64,000 nucleotides of DNA from an uncultured Clostridia bacterium (GCA_934169725.1 CAKPOF010000003.1:62001-126000), one strand, 5' to 3'; counted from the first letter of the stretch, positions 9,602-16,856 are shown. Program-made: numbers and translations. Notes: a model not told the origin generated them from the letters alone.

Positions 9602-10063
9602 ATGGAGAAAAAGAGAGGTTTTGAAATTGCAAAAGGATTTGAAGATAAAAATATAAATATTCCAATAAGAAAAACTAAATACAGTGCAGGATATGATGTA
9701 GAGGCAGCAGAAGATACAACAATACCAAGTTTTAAAAAAGGAACAAATCCAACATTAATAAAAACAGGAATAAAAGCATATATGCAAGATGATGAAATGT
9801 TATTATTATATAATCGTAGTTCTAATCCTAAAAAAAAGGGTTTAATATTGGCAAACAGTGTTGGAGTTGTAGATAAAGACTATTATGGAAATCCAGATAA
9901 TGATGGACATATTATGTTTGCATTTTATAATATAAAAGAAGAAGATATAGAAATAAAAAAAGGCGAGGCAATAGGTCAAGCTATTTTTCAAAAATATTTA
10001 GTAACAGATGATGATGAGGCAGAAGGAGAAAGAAAAGGTGGATTTGGTTCTACTAATAAATAA
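9602..10063 (+). CDS. dut: dUTP diphosphatase
   Basis: Hydrolyses dUTP to dUMP and pyrophosphate, keeping uracil out of DNA and supplying dTMP synthesis. 153 residues, the usual size of the trimeric enzyme. The conserved motifs occur in order: AGYDVEAAED, NRSSNPKKKGLILANSVGVV, the GQAIFQ region and the C-terminal Arg/Gly arm RKGGFGSTNK that closes over the active site. An AAGGAGG site lies close upstream. It has no close operon partner. Confidence 0.94.
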   Translation: MEKKRGFEIAKGFEDKNINIPIRKTKYSAGYDVEAAEDTTIPSFKKGTNPTLIKTGIKAYMQDDEMLLLYNRSSNPKKKGLILANSVGVVDKDYYGNPDNDGHIMFAFYNIKEEDIEIKKGEAIGQAIFQKYLVTDDDEAEGERKGGFGSTNK

Positions 10064-10138
10064 AAATATTATAAAAAATATTTCTTAGAACGGTAAGGGA
10101 TATAGCCAAAAAACATAAAGAAAAAGATGGTAATTGTT

Positions 10139-10167
10139 TTGACTTTTACTATCTTTTGTAGTATAAT
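10139..10167 (+). promoter_or_regulatory. Promoter of the carD-like gene
   Basis: TTGACT (10139-10144), 17-base spacer, TATAAT (10162-10167). Downstream in the leader, AATAAAG (10187-10193) pairs with CTTTATT (10206-10212) ahead of a T-rich stretch, a possible weak attenuator. Confidence 0.8.
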
Positions 10168-10259
10168 AAATATGGTTAAAAAATCCAATAAAGTTATTTA
10201 CATAGCTTTATTATATTTTTCTGCCAAATAAATAAAAATGCTGAAAGGAGTTGACTTAC

Positions 10260-10820
10260 ATGTTTAATGTAGGAGACAAAATAGTTTACCCAATGCACGG
10301 GGCAGGAACAATAGATGCAATAGAAGAAAAGGACATTTTAGGCCAAAAACAATCATATTATATTTTAAAAATGCCAGGTGAAGTAAAAGTAATGATACCA
10401 ACACAAAAAGCAGAAGAAGTTGGAGTAAGAAATATAATAAATAAAGAATCAGCAGATAAAGTATTTGGAGTTTTAGAAAAAGACGAAACAGCTATGGACA
10501 AAAATTGGAATAAACGTTATAGAGACAACATGGATAAAATGAAAAGTGGAGATATCTATGAAATAGCTGATGTTGTTAGAAATCTAAGCTTTAAACAAAA
10601 AGAAAAAGGACTTTCAACAGGAGAGAAAAAAATGTTAAATAATGCTAAACAAATATTAGTTAGCGAATTAGTTTTAGCAGAACATGCTACTCAAGAAGAA
10701 GTAGAACAATTAGTAGAAAATAAAATTAATACATCCTTTATGATGTTTAGAGCAGACGATGTAGCACCAGAAAGTGTTGTAAATAAGTTTATACCTTTTG
10801 AAGGAACAAATAATAATTAG
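10260..10820 (+). CDS. CarD-family transcriptional regulator
   Basis: About 186 residues. The N-terminal Tudor-like RNA-polymerase-interacting domain starts FNVGDKIVYPMHGAGTI and is followed by a helical C-terminal domain with SFKQKEKGLSTGEKKMLNNA, typical of CarD/CdnL proteins. These bind the RNA polymerase beta subunit and stabilise open promoter complexes, often at rRNA promoters. An upstream in-frame TTG at 10251 directly abuts AAGGAG (10245-10250), so the ATG at 10260 is the better start. A terminator follows. Confidence 0.92.
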   Translation: MFNVGDKIVYPMHGAGTIDAIEEKDILGQKQSYYILKMPGEVKVMIPTQKAEEVGVRNIINKESADKVFGVLEKDETAMDKNWNKRYRDNMDKMKSGDIYEIADVVRNLSFKQKEKGLSTGEKKMLNNAKQILVSELVLAEHATQEEVEQLVENKINTSFMMFRADDVAPESVVNKFIPFEGTNNN

Positions 10821-10822
10821 AA

Positions 10823-10850
10823 AAAAGGGGACAATAAAAGTCCCTTTTGA
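10823..10850 (+). terminator. Terminator of the carD-like gene
   Basis: AAAAGGGGAC pairs with GTCCCTTTT (one bulged G) around an AATAAAA loop. Confidence 0.7.
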
Positions 10851-10920
10851 AAAATTTTCTGAACAATAAATTTAATGAGAAAATTTTTGAGAAAAAAACT
10901 AAAAAAATTCAAAAAATGTA

Positions 10921-10949
10921 TTGACAAAATATAAAACTAATATTATAAT
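10921..10949 (+). promoter_or_regulatory. Promoter of tRNA-Leu
   Basis: Consensus TTGACA (10921-10926), 17-base spacer, consensus TATAAT (10944-10949), 33 bases before the tRNA. This is the strongest promoter by consensus in the window. Confidence 0.9.
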
Positions 10950-10982
10950 ATCAATTGTCGTTAAGGCAAACCAGTTTAAAAT

Positions 10983-11070
10983 GCAGATGTGGCGGAACTG
11001 GTAGACGCACAGGACTTAAAATCCTGCGGTTGAATAAACCGTGCCGGTTCGATTCCGGCCATCTGCACCA
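10983..11070 (+). tRNA. tRNA-Leu (anticodon UAA)
   Basis: An 88-base tRNA with encoded CCA. The acceptor stem GCAGATG/CATCTGC, anticodon stem CAGGA/TCCTG with anticodon TAA at 11017-11019, a long class II variable arm and the T-arm GGTTCGATTCC are all present. The discriminator base is A, as expected for leucine. The 3' half is the integration site of the downstream island and was probably supplied by the island (see attR at 17006). Confidence 0.97.
11040..11066 (+). other. attL core of the island
   Basis: 27 bases of the tRNA-Leu T-arm and acceptor stem, identical to 17032-17058. A second shared block of 14 bases (11015-11028 with 17006-17019) covers the anticodon loop, so strand exchange could have happened at either block. 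Confidence 0.85.
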
Positions 11071-11074
11071 TTAG

Positions 11075-11112
11075 AACCTCAAGTAGTTCGTAAGATATGC
11101 TTGAGGTTTTAA
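11075..11112 (+). terminator. Terminator of tRNA-Leu
   Basis: AACCTCAAG pairs with CTTGAGGTT, followed by a T-rich tail. On the other strand it could also end integrase transcription. Confidence 0.75.
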
Positions 11113-11128
11113 TTTATAAAAATTTTGT

Positions 11129-11152
11129 AGTTCTACAAAAAGTTCTACAAAA
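11129..11152. repeat. Tandem 12-mers near attL, likely integrase arm sites
   Basis: AGTTCTACAAAA twice in direct tandem (11129-11140 and 11141-11152). The same pair occurs at the other end of the island (16834-16856). Paired short repeats near both ends are typical of arm-type sites of tyrosine integrases; the function is inferred. Confidence 0.6.
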
Positions 11153-11237
11153 TTGACAACATTTTATTTTTATAAAATCTTTATTTAGTGGCTTAAATAA
11201 GGATTTTTTATTTTCTAACAGTTCTAACAATTTTTAT

Positions 11238-12470
11238 TTATAACTCCATTTCTTCATCTTCTTCGTCATCATCTTGACTAGGATCAATAAAGTTTAAACT
11301 ATTACCAATTACTAAGGCAGAATTTTGTTTTGACTCTGTATCTACATGAGTATATATATTCGCTGCAGTATTGTAACTAGAATGACCTAACCATATTTGA
11401 ATATCTTTCATACTTACTTTATTTGATAGTAATAAACTAGCACACGAATGTCTTAAATCATGAAATCTAATAGGTTTTAAGTTATTATTTTTTAGTATTT
11501 GATTAAACTTATGTGAAACATAGTCAGGCTTTAGTATAGAGCCATCTATATTCACACAAACATAGCCATTGTCATTTAAGTATGATTTTTTAAATACTTT
11601 CTTATTGTATTCTTGATTTGCCTTTTCTTCTAAAAGTATTTCTTCTATTTCTGGAATTAATGGCAATGTCCTATAACTTGATTGATTTTTAGTTTTATCT
11701 TCTGCAACAATTTGCAATTTACCATCTACTTTTGTTTGTGAAATGGTATGTCTAATTATAATTGTTTTATTATCAAAATCAACGGCATTCCATTTAATAC
11801 CAAGTGCTTCACTTCGCCTAAGTCCATAATATAAGGCTAAAAGAACAGGTAACTTAATAGGTGTGTCTTTTATTGCAACTAATAATTCATTTAGTTGTGC
11901 TTTATTGTAATAGGTTGCTATGTATTGTTCCTTTTTAGGCTTATCTATTTTGTCTGCTGGATTGGTTAGTATCAATTCACATTTTACTGCATATTGCAAT
12001 GCTTTTCTAATATTTGCGTGATAGCGAAGAATCGTATTACCTTTCAAACCTAAGTTATATAATTCTGTGTAAAAATCTTGAATATGATAAGGCTTTAAAT
12101 CTTTTAAGGAAACATCTAATTTCTTAAAATAGTTATATACTTTACCTTTTACAATTCTTTCATAACCTGCATAAGTAGTTTTTACAACTCTAGGTTTTAT
12201 AATATCTAGCCAATTTATCATAAAATCACAAAATTTTATATTAGCTTTATTATTTATATCTAACCCAGAAATAGTTAGTTTTTCATTTAGAGTTTTTTCA
12301 TATTCATGTCTTATTTCTTCAACTTTTCTTTCTGCAAGTTTCTTATTGTTCTTAACTTTTAATTTAGTGGAAATCCACTTTCGCTGTATATTATTAAATT
12401 CATCTTTATAATATAAAACAGCATAATAAATATTTTTCTTTTGCTGTAATGTAGCTGTTACCGTTATCAT
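11238..12470 (-). CDS. Tyrosine integrase of the island
   Basis: A 410-residue site-specific recombinase of the phage/Tn916 integrase type. It shows an N-terminal arm-binding domain, a core-binding SAM-like domain around residues 80-180 and a C-terminal catalytic domain. Catalytic residues are visible: Arg in GLRRSEALGIKW, His-x-x-Arg in HDLRHS, His in WLGHSS, and the nucleophile Tyr in AANIYTHVD. The C-terminus is acidic. It is the gene closest to attL and reads towards the tRNA, the usual orientation. Excisionase-like and HTH genes lie upstream on the same strand, spaced 20-40 bases apart, forming one likely operon. Confidence 0.96.
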   Translation of the reverse strand: MITVTATLQQKKNIYYAVLYYKDEFNNIQRKWISTKLKVKNNKKLAERKVEEIRHEYEKTLNEKLTISGLDINNKANIKFCDFMINWLDIIKPRVVKTTYAGYERIVKGKVYNYFKKLDVSLKDLKPYHIQDFYTELYNLGLKGNTILRYHANIRKALQYAVKCELILTNPADKIDKPKKEQYIATYYNKAQLNELLVAIKDTPIKLPVLLALYYGLRRSEALGIKWNAVDFDNKTIIIRHTISQTKVDGKLQIVAEDKTKNQSSYRTLPLIPEIEEILLEEKANQEYNKKVFKKSYLNDNGYVCVNIDGSILKPDYVSHKFNQILKNNNLKPIRFHDLRHSCASLLLSNKVSMKDIQIWLGHSSYNTAANIYTHVDTESKQNSALVIGNSLNFIDPSQDDDEEDEEMEL

Positions 12471-12508
12471 AAAATGACCTCCTTATTCTCGTGTAAATGT
12501 ATTTATTT

Positions 12509-12715
12509 TCAATTTTGACTTATTATGTATGAAATTATATTAGCTTTTGGAATTTTATATTGTCTGCCTATTTTCATAGCTTTTATTTTGTTTTCCTTAA
12601 TAAGCCTATAAGCTAGTGTTAAACTAATTCCACCTAACATATTTCGCATTTGTTCAATGTTTATAATATCTGGGTAATTTGTAAACATGATAGAATATTG
12701 TTCTTTTACATCCAT
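12509..12715 (-). CDS. Excisionase-like MerR/HTH_17 DNA-binding protein
   Basis: 68 residues with the compact winged-HTH of excisionase-family proteins: MLGGISLTLAYRLIKENKIKAMKIGRQYKIPKANIISYI. Such proteins bend attachment-site DNA and steer the integrase to excision. It lies 38 bases upstream of the integrase gene and is co-directional. The function is inferred from family and position. Confidence 0.8.
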   Translation of the reverse strand: MDVKEQYSIMFTNYPDIINIEQMRNMLGGISLTLAYRLIKENKIKAMKIGRQYKIPKANIISYIISQN

Positions 12716-12736
12716 TTTAATTGTACCTCCTGTTTG

Positions 12737-13143
12737 TTAATAAACTACTTTTGGAACATCTATTGAAACCGTTAATTTTCTGTCTATTTCAAAGCTTTTC
12801 TTTTTATTATTATACTTGTAAGCACTAGAATTAAACTTTCTAAAACTACGATCTGAAATGTCAAAATAATAAGATAGTTCTTCCGCATCTTGTTTCAGTT
12901 GGGCTTTAAGAGCTTCATAACTATCTTTGTTTGATTTTTGCTTTAATTTCATGTATTCAATGGTTCGTTCTTTATGTTTTAGTTGATTTTGTTGTTTCCT
13001 TTGACTTTTTTCTTCATGATACCTAGAATCTTTTTTATTATTTTTGATACATAGGCATTACTGACATTTAATTCTAAAGCAATATCAACAGGTTTTAAAT
13101 GTTTATTGTAAAATAAATCAATAATTTTTTCTTTAATTGACAT
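12737..13143 (-). CDS. HTH protein read across a -1 frame change (programmed frameshift or frameshift mutation)
   Basis: The ATG at 13143 has a good GGAGGTAC site. The zero frame gives a 54-residue HTH-containing peptide ending at 12979. At 13029-13035 the minus strand reads A_AAA_AAG in the zero frame, the canonical -1 slippery heptamer. A -1 shift there continues as KKDSRYHEEK... for a total near 134 residues ending at 12737. The fused product has an N-terminal HTH (about 10-40), a charged linker and a C-terminal domain with SYEALKAQLKQDAEELSYYF. I believe proteins of this shape occur beside clostridial integrases, but cannot verify this here. An ordinary indel in the A-run would look the same. 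Confidence 0.6.
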
Positions 13144-13422
13144 GATAAAAGTACCTCCTTGTGATTGGTTAAATTTTTGCTAATAAATTTTAAGCATAAT
13201 AATCTAAATGAATATTTATAGATAAATACTCATTTTTAAATTTATTTGTTTAAAGAATTATATTATCATAATTAGTAATAATCAATTTCCTTTTTTCTAA
13301 AAACTTAAAAATACTTAAAATCAATTGTAACTAGATTGTAGCAGGGAATAAAAAATAAATCAATGAATGTTTTTTGAACAATTTTTGAAAAAATTAGATG
13401 TAAAAAAAATGATAATAGATAC
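13144..13422. other. Intergenic region of the island, no gene seen
   Basis: Very AT-rich. It holds the ribosome-binding site of the preceding minus-strand gene at about 13151-13158 and, presumably, its promoter. No convincing ORF, RNA or repeat was found. Confidence 0.5.
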
Positions 13423-13446
13423 AAAAAAAGTAGCCATATAGCTACT
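13423..13446 (-). terminator. Terminator of the XRE repressor gene
   Basis: On the minus strand AGTAGC, a short loop, GCTACT and a seven-T run, 20 bases after the stop codon. Confidence 0.8.
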
Positions 13447-13465
13447 AAATAAATTTATAGAAATA

Positions 13466-13702
13466 TTAATCTTCCTCTACATCTTTAAATAATTTATCTG
13501 TAAAAAATTCATTTAATTCAATACCTAATCCTTCACATAGATGTAATAAAGTAACAAGTTTTGGACTTTGACTTTTTCCATAAAATATACTAAAAACTGT
13601 AGAATATGATAATACAGAATTAGTTGCCAACTTATTTAATGTTATATTTTGTTCTTTACAAAGATTTATAATTCTTTTTTGAACAGCCTCTGAAAGTTGC
13701 AT
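13466..13702 (-). CDS. XRE-family repressor of the island
   Basis: 78 residues, a single Cro/cI-type HTH (KRIINLCKEQNITLNKLATNSVLSYSTVFSIFYGKSQSPKL) with the GLGIELNEFF helix that commonly ends such domains. Small stand-alone repressors of this kind usually keep integrative elements quiescent. Two identical palindromes (13756-13771, 13806-13821) sit upstream of its start and are its likely operators. The gene points towards the integrase operon but is separated from it by a terminator. Confidence 0.85.
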   Translation of the reverse strand: MQLSEAVQKRIINLCKEQNITLNKLATNSVLSYSTVFSIFYGKSQSPKLVTLLHLCEGLGIELNEFFTDKLFKDVEED

Positions 13703-13755
13703 AAATTCACCTCTTTTTTAACATAAAAATTATATCAAAAGCGAGATGTAAATAT

Positions 13756-13771
13756 TTGCGAGTAATCGCAA
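13756..13771. promoter_or_regulatory. Operator palindrome 1
   Basis: TTGCGA-N4-TCGCAA, a perfect 6-bp inverted repeat. A second copy lies exactly 50 bases away. It sits between the divergent repressor gene and the small gene at 13973. Confidence 0.65.
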
Positions 13772-13805
13772 TTTTGTTCTTTTTATTTCTCTTATAATAT
13801 AATTA

Positions 13806-13821
13806 TTGCGAACAATCGCAA
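13806..13821. promoter_or_regulatory. Operator palindrome 2
   Basis: TTGCGA-N4-TCGCAA, the same half-sites as at 13756 with a different central tetranucleotide. The conserved half-sites and variable centre are typical of an operator bound by a dimer. Confidence 0.65.
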
Positions 13822-13972
13822 ATATAAAGTCATAATACTTCATTTCACAAATTTACTAATAAAAAATTTATTATATAAAAAGAAAAAGAACAACAAAAGT
13901 AGTATAATACTAATAAGAAATTGACAAAATAAGATAATAAAAATAAGTAAATAGTGAAATGAGGTAATAAAA

Positions 13973-14242
13973 ATGGTACAAAATACAAATAATAGTTTAG
14001 AAGAAAAATTAAATGAGTTTATAGGGAAAAATGTAACTATAACTCAAGATGGATTTTTGAAAAATAAATACTCAATACATAGACTAAAATATTTTATTGA
14101 ATATGAGATTTTGAATATCACAGATAACGAAAGCCAGAATTATCTAAAGATAAACTTGAATCAAATATACAAAATAGAAATCAATGAAAAAGACATTAAA
14201 TTATACTTAGATAATGATACAATAATTTGTCTTGGTATTTAA
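13973..14242 (+). CDS. Small protein of unknown function
   Basis: 89 residues, not recognised. It alternates short beta-like segments (NVTITQDGF, FIEYEILNI, KINLNQIYKIEINEKDIKLYL) and has no signal peptide or membrane segment. A GAGGT ribosome-binding site precedes the ATG. It is divergent from the XRE repressor, the position often held by an early gene under control of the repressor. Role not inferable. Confidence 0.6.
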   Translation: MVQNTNNSLEEKLNEFIGKNVTITQDGFLKNKYSIHRLKYFIEYEILNITDNESQNYLKINLNQIYKIEINEKDIKLYLDNDTIICLGI

Positions 14243-14268
14243 AAAGATAGACTACTTAAGTCTACCTA
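14243..14268 (-). terminator. Terminator between convergent genes
   Basis: TAGACT/AGTCTA hairpin with T-run on the minus strand, just downstream of the RHH gene. It may also slow the converging plus-strand transcript. Confidence 0.65.
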
Positions 14269-14277
14269 AATCGAAAA

Positions 14278-14478
14278 TTATTTTTGTAATTTCTCTAATT
14301 CTTCTTTATCTTTTTCATCTAGATTATTTAGGCTAAATTCTAATAAAGAAATTACAACTTTATTAAAAGATAAGTTTTTGAGATTAGCAAGATTTTGTAT
14401 ATCTTCTACTATATTTTCTGGCAATCTAAGAGTTTTGCTAACTCCACTATGATTTTCTGGTATTCTTAGCTTATTCAT
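14278..14478 (-). CDS. Ribbon-helix-helix DNA-binding protein
   Basis: 66 residues with the Arc/CopG pattern: a beta-strand (VSKTLRLPENIV) followed by two helices (EDIQNLANLKNLSFNKVVISLLEFSLNNL). The ribosome-binding site GGAGG lies between the first two of four TTGCAA motifs (14481-14560), which suggests autoregulation. It is divergent from the prepilin-like gene and may control it. Confidence 0.75.
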   Translation of the reverse strand: MNKLRIPENHSGVSKTLRLPENIVEDIQNLANLKNLSFNKVVISLLEFSLNNLDEKDKEELEKLQK

Positions 14479-14480
14479 AT

Positions 14481-14560
14481 TTGCAACCTCCTTTGCAAGA
14501 TATTTTATATTAAAAAATAAAATAAATATGCACCTATTTGTGCTTGCAAATATTTTGCAA
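14481..14560. promoter_or_regulatory. Four TTGCAA motifs between divergent genes
   Basis: TTGCAA at 14481-14486, 14493-14498, 14544-14549 and 14555-14560, in two pairs spaced 12 and 11 bases. TTGCAA is its own reverse complement. One pair overlaps the translation start of the RHH gene, the other the promoter region of the prepilin-like gene (TATAAT at 14570-14575). The likely ligand is the RHH protein. Confidence 0.5.
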
Positions 14561-14616
14561 TCATGATAATATAATTTCAGAAAATCAAAAGAAAAAATGA
14601 AAGGAATGATTTAATC

Positions 14617-15954
14617 ATGAAGAAACTAAAAGAAGAATTAAAGTATGGTAAAAGAGGTATTACTCTTATTTCTCTTGTCGTTACAATAGTTGTTTTATTA
14701 ATTTTAGCAGGAGTAACAATAGCAACATTAACAGGAGATAATGGAATTCTATCAAGAGCGAGTGAGGCTAAAGAAAGAACAGGACAAGCAAATGCAGAAG
14801 AACAAGTAGAAATAGCAGTAACAGGAAGTATAGGAACAGATGGAAATATTCATTATGGGGATTTGAAAACAAACTTAGATAAAATATCAAATATAACAGG
14901 AGTACCAGATGAAATAATAGATAGCAGTTTTCCTATAGCAGTTAAGGTAGATGGGTATGATGTGACAATCAAAAGAGATGGTAGTGTTATATTAGGGGAA
15001 TATATAGTGCCAGGAAATCCGGATAAAACTACAGGTATATTTAAAGAAACAAGTACAATTAATGGTGAAGAAGGAAATAAAAACAATCCTGTTATACCAG
15101 AAGGATTTAAGCCTATAAATGAAGGAAATGCCAATTGGGGAGATGGAACAACAGAACCACCTGGCATTAATGAAGGATTAGTAATAGAAGATGGTGAAGG
15201 AAATCAATATGTATGGATATCTGTAGATGGTGTAATAGGAAAAAATGGAAAAACACTGCAAAATGCAGTAGATAGAGAAATTATATTAGGAAGATATTTA
15301 TTTGAAACAGGAGGAAAAATAAATACAACATTAAGTCCATCTTCATTAGGAGGAGATTTAAAGCTAACAACTACAGATACTACCATATATAGGGAAATGA
15401 CAGAAAAATCAAAAAATAATACAATAGCTAAGGATATAAATAGATTTATAGATAGTGTAGAAAAAAATGGAGGATATTATATATCTAGATTTGAGGCAAG
15501 CGAAGGTGATGATGGTAAAGCTGACAGTAAATACAATCAAGTTGTTTGGGCAAACATAACACAACCAGATGCTGCAAATGCATGTTTAGATTTATATACA
15601 AGTATCGAAAGTGATTTAATCAATAGTTATGCATGGGACACAGCTGTTTTATTTATACAAAAAAACTCAGGAGATTCAGATTATTCAAGACAGGCAAGAT
15701 TACAAAATACTTTAGCAAATACAGGGAAAGCTACAAATGGAAGTAGTTATGATATTAGATGCAATATATATGATATGGCAGGAAATTGCAGAGAATGGAC
15801 AACTGAAACGTCTAGTTTTGTTGGCGGACCAACAGTTACAAGGGGTGGAGAATATTTGTATCGCAGTAATTATACAACTACTCGAGGAAATAATTCAGAG
15901 ATGCTCCAAAAACCTAATTTTTCGTTTCGTTCCATTTTATATATTAATAATTAA
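14617..15954 (+). CDS. Prepilin-like surface protein with a C-terminal FGE/C-type-lectin-like domain
   Basis: 445 residues. The N-terminus is a type IV prepilin/pseudopilin signal: a basic leader KYGKRG, then ITLISLVVTIVVLLILAGVTIATL, with cleavage expected after Gly. A variable middle follows. From about residue 285 the protein resembles the formylglycine-generating-enzyme fold: GGYYISRFEAS, NIYDMAGNCREWTTE, RGGEY and the final FSFRSILYI. Catalytic cysteines of true FGE enzymes are not apparent, so a binding role is more likely. It is the largest cargo gene of the island; a prepilin peptidase and assembly ATPase would have to come from the host chromosome. Confidence 0.8.
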   Translation: MKKLKEELKYGKRGITLISLVVTIVVLLILAGVTIATLTGDNGILSRASEAKERTGQANAEEQVEIAVTGSIGTDGNIHYGDLKTNLDKISNITGVPDEIIDSSFPIAVKVDGYDVTIKRDGSVILGEYIVPGNPDKTTGIFKETSTINGEEGNKNNPVIPEGFKPINEGNANWGDGTTEPPGINEGLVIEDGEGNQYVWISVDGVIGKNGKTLQNAVDREIILGRYLFETGGKINTTLSPSSLGGDLKLTTTDTTIYREMTEKSKNNTIAKDINRFIDSVEKNGGYYISRFEASEGDDGKADSKYNQVVWANITQPDAANACLDLYTSIESDLINSYAWDTAVLFIQKNSGDSDYSRQARLQNTLANTGKATNGSSYDIRCNIYDMAGNCREWTTETSSFVGGPTVTRGGEYLYRSNYTTTRGNNSEMLQKPNFSFRSILYINN

Positions 15955-15972
15955 TAACAGATGTATAAAGAG

Positions 15973-16014
15973 ATACAGTATAAACTATTTTTGTAGTTTA
16001 ATACTGTATTTTTT
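15973..16014 (+). terminator. Terminator of the prepilin-like gene
   Basis: ATACAGTATAAACTA pairs with TAGTTTAATACTGTAT with one bulge, followed by TTTTTTG. Confidence 0.85.
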
Positions 16015-16052
16015 GTTCACACAAAATTCACAAAATATTTTAGCAGAAAGTA

Positions 16053-16116
16053 TTGACAAGTGCTAAAATGGGGTATAATATATAGAAAGTTAGCAGACAA
16101 ACAAAAAGAGTGCTAA
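16053..16116 (+). promoter_or_regulatory. Promoter and CIRCE operator of the truncated hrcA
   Basis: TTGACA (16053-16058) and TATAAT (16074-16079) with a short 15-base spacer, followed by a CIRCE element. The right half GAGTGCTAA (16108-16116) is perfect, the nine-base spacer is correct, and the left half TTAGCAGAC (16090-16098) matches six of nine positions. CIRCE is the binding site of HrcA, so this gene is predicted to be heat-inducible and bound by both host HrcA and its own product. Confidence 0.8.
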
Positions 16117-16149
16117 AAACTAACAATTAAAACTAAAGAGGCGAAAAAA

Positions 16150-16515
16150 TTGTTAGATGATAGAAAAAAGAAAGTATTACAATCAATCGTAGAAGAATAT
16201 ATTAATACAGCAGAACCAGTTAGTTCAAATGCATTAACAACCAATCATGGATTAGATTGTAGTAGTGCAACCATTAGAAATGAAATGGCGGATTTGGAAA
16301 AGGCAGGTTATTTGGACAAAACCCATACATCAAGTGGTATGGTGCTTTCTGAAAAAGGATACAGATATTATGTAGATGAGTTGTTAAAAGATGATGACAT
16401 TAGCTTAGAGGAAATCAAATATATTAGTGATAAATTAGAAACAAAAGTAAATAATATATATGATTTAGCAGTAAATGTAGGAGAATTTTTAAAGTTTGGC
16501 AATAAAAAATATTAA
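16150..16515 (+). CDS. hrcA: Truncated HrcA: N-terminal DNA-binding domain only
   Basis: 121 residues from a TTG start. HrcA, the heat-shock repressor of groE and dnaK operons, is normally about 340 residues. Residues 1-105 match its winged-HTH domain (RKKVLQSIVEEYINTAEPVSS, SSATIRNEMADLEKAGYLDKTHTSSG, SEKGYRYYVDELL). The sequence then diverges and stops, so the GAF-like dimerisation domain is missing, and no grpE, dnaK or dnaJ follows. It lies inside the island with a CIRCE-type operator. It may be a passenger fragment, or a stand-alone domain competing for CIRCE sites. Confidence 0.85.
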   Translation: MLDDRKKKVLQSIVEEYINTAEPVSSNALTTNHGLDCSSATIRNEMADLEKAGYLDKTHTSSGMVLSEKGYRYYVDELLKDDDISLEEIKYISDKLETKVNNIYDLAVNVGEFLKFGNKKY

Positions 16516-16722
16516 AATATTTCATACTTATATAATATTTCTAGTAATTTTGTTTCATTTTCTATAATTGATTTTTTAATATCTTCTATCGTTCCTGTTT
16601 CATAAACAAGTTTGCTAAATTCATCTTGAAAATTTGAAAAACTAGCTCTTATAGCTTGTTCTGTTTTTGGAGAAATCACTTGGTAAATTTCTTGACATTT
16701 CTTGCAAATTATATATAAACAT
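16512..16722 (-). pseudogene. Frame-broken small zinc-knuckle ORF
   Basis: On the minus strand an ATG at 16722 with GGAGGTT (16733-16727) reads only 26 codons. Removing one base near 16706-16716 would open a protein of about 66 residues starting MFIYICKKCQEIYQVISPK and continuing to 16512. That product has a Cys-x2-Cys pair and a helical C-terminus. Its stop overlaps the hrcA' stop convergently. The family is not recognised. The break may be real or a sequence error. Confidence 0.5.
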
Positions 16723-16770
16723 AATTAACCTCCAATTATATAATTGTGCGAGAATCTCTTATACAATAGT

Positions 16771-16800
16771 ATTATAGCATAAATTCCTGAAAATTGTCAT
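16771..16800 (-). promoter_or_regulatory. Promoter of the broken zinc-knuckle ORF
   Basis: On the minus strand ATGACA (16800-16795), 18-base spacer, TATAAT (16776-16771), about 50 bases ahead of the ATG. Confidence 0.6.
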
Positions 16801-16833
16801 TTTTTAGTGGAAATAATAAAAGAATCCTTTTTT

Positions 16834-16856
16834 AGTTCTACAAAAGTTCTACAAAA
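16834..16856. repeat. AGTTCTACAAAA pair near attR
   Basis: Two copies overlapping by one base (16834-16845, 16845-16856), the counterpart of the tandem pair at 11129-11152. Probable integrase arm-type sites. Confidence 0.6.

Noticed and set aside
10187..10220. Attenuator in the carD leader
   Set aside because: The stem is only seven A/T-rich pairs and the T-run is interrupted; too weak to list separately.
15700..15954. Variable region of a diversity-generating retroelement at the prepilin C-terminus
   Set aside because: The fold is right for a DGR target, but I see no reverse transcriptase, template repeat or adenine-substitution pattern within the window.
15737..16066. Overlapping plus-strand ORF of 109 codons at the end of the prepilin-like gene
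   Set aside because: It lies in another frame of the FGE-like domain, has no ribosome-binding site, and runs through the terminator.
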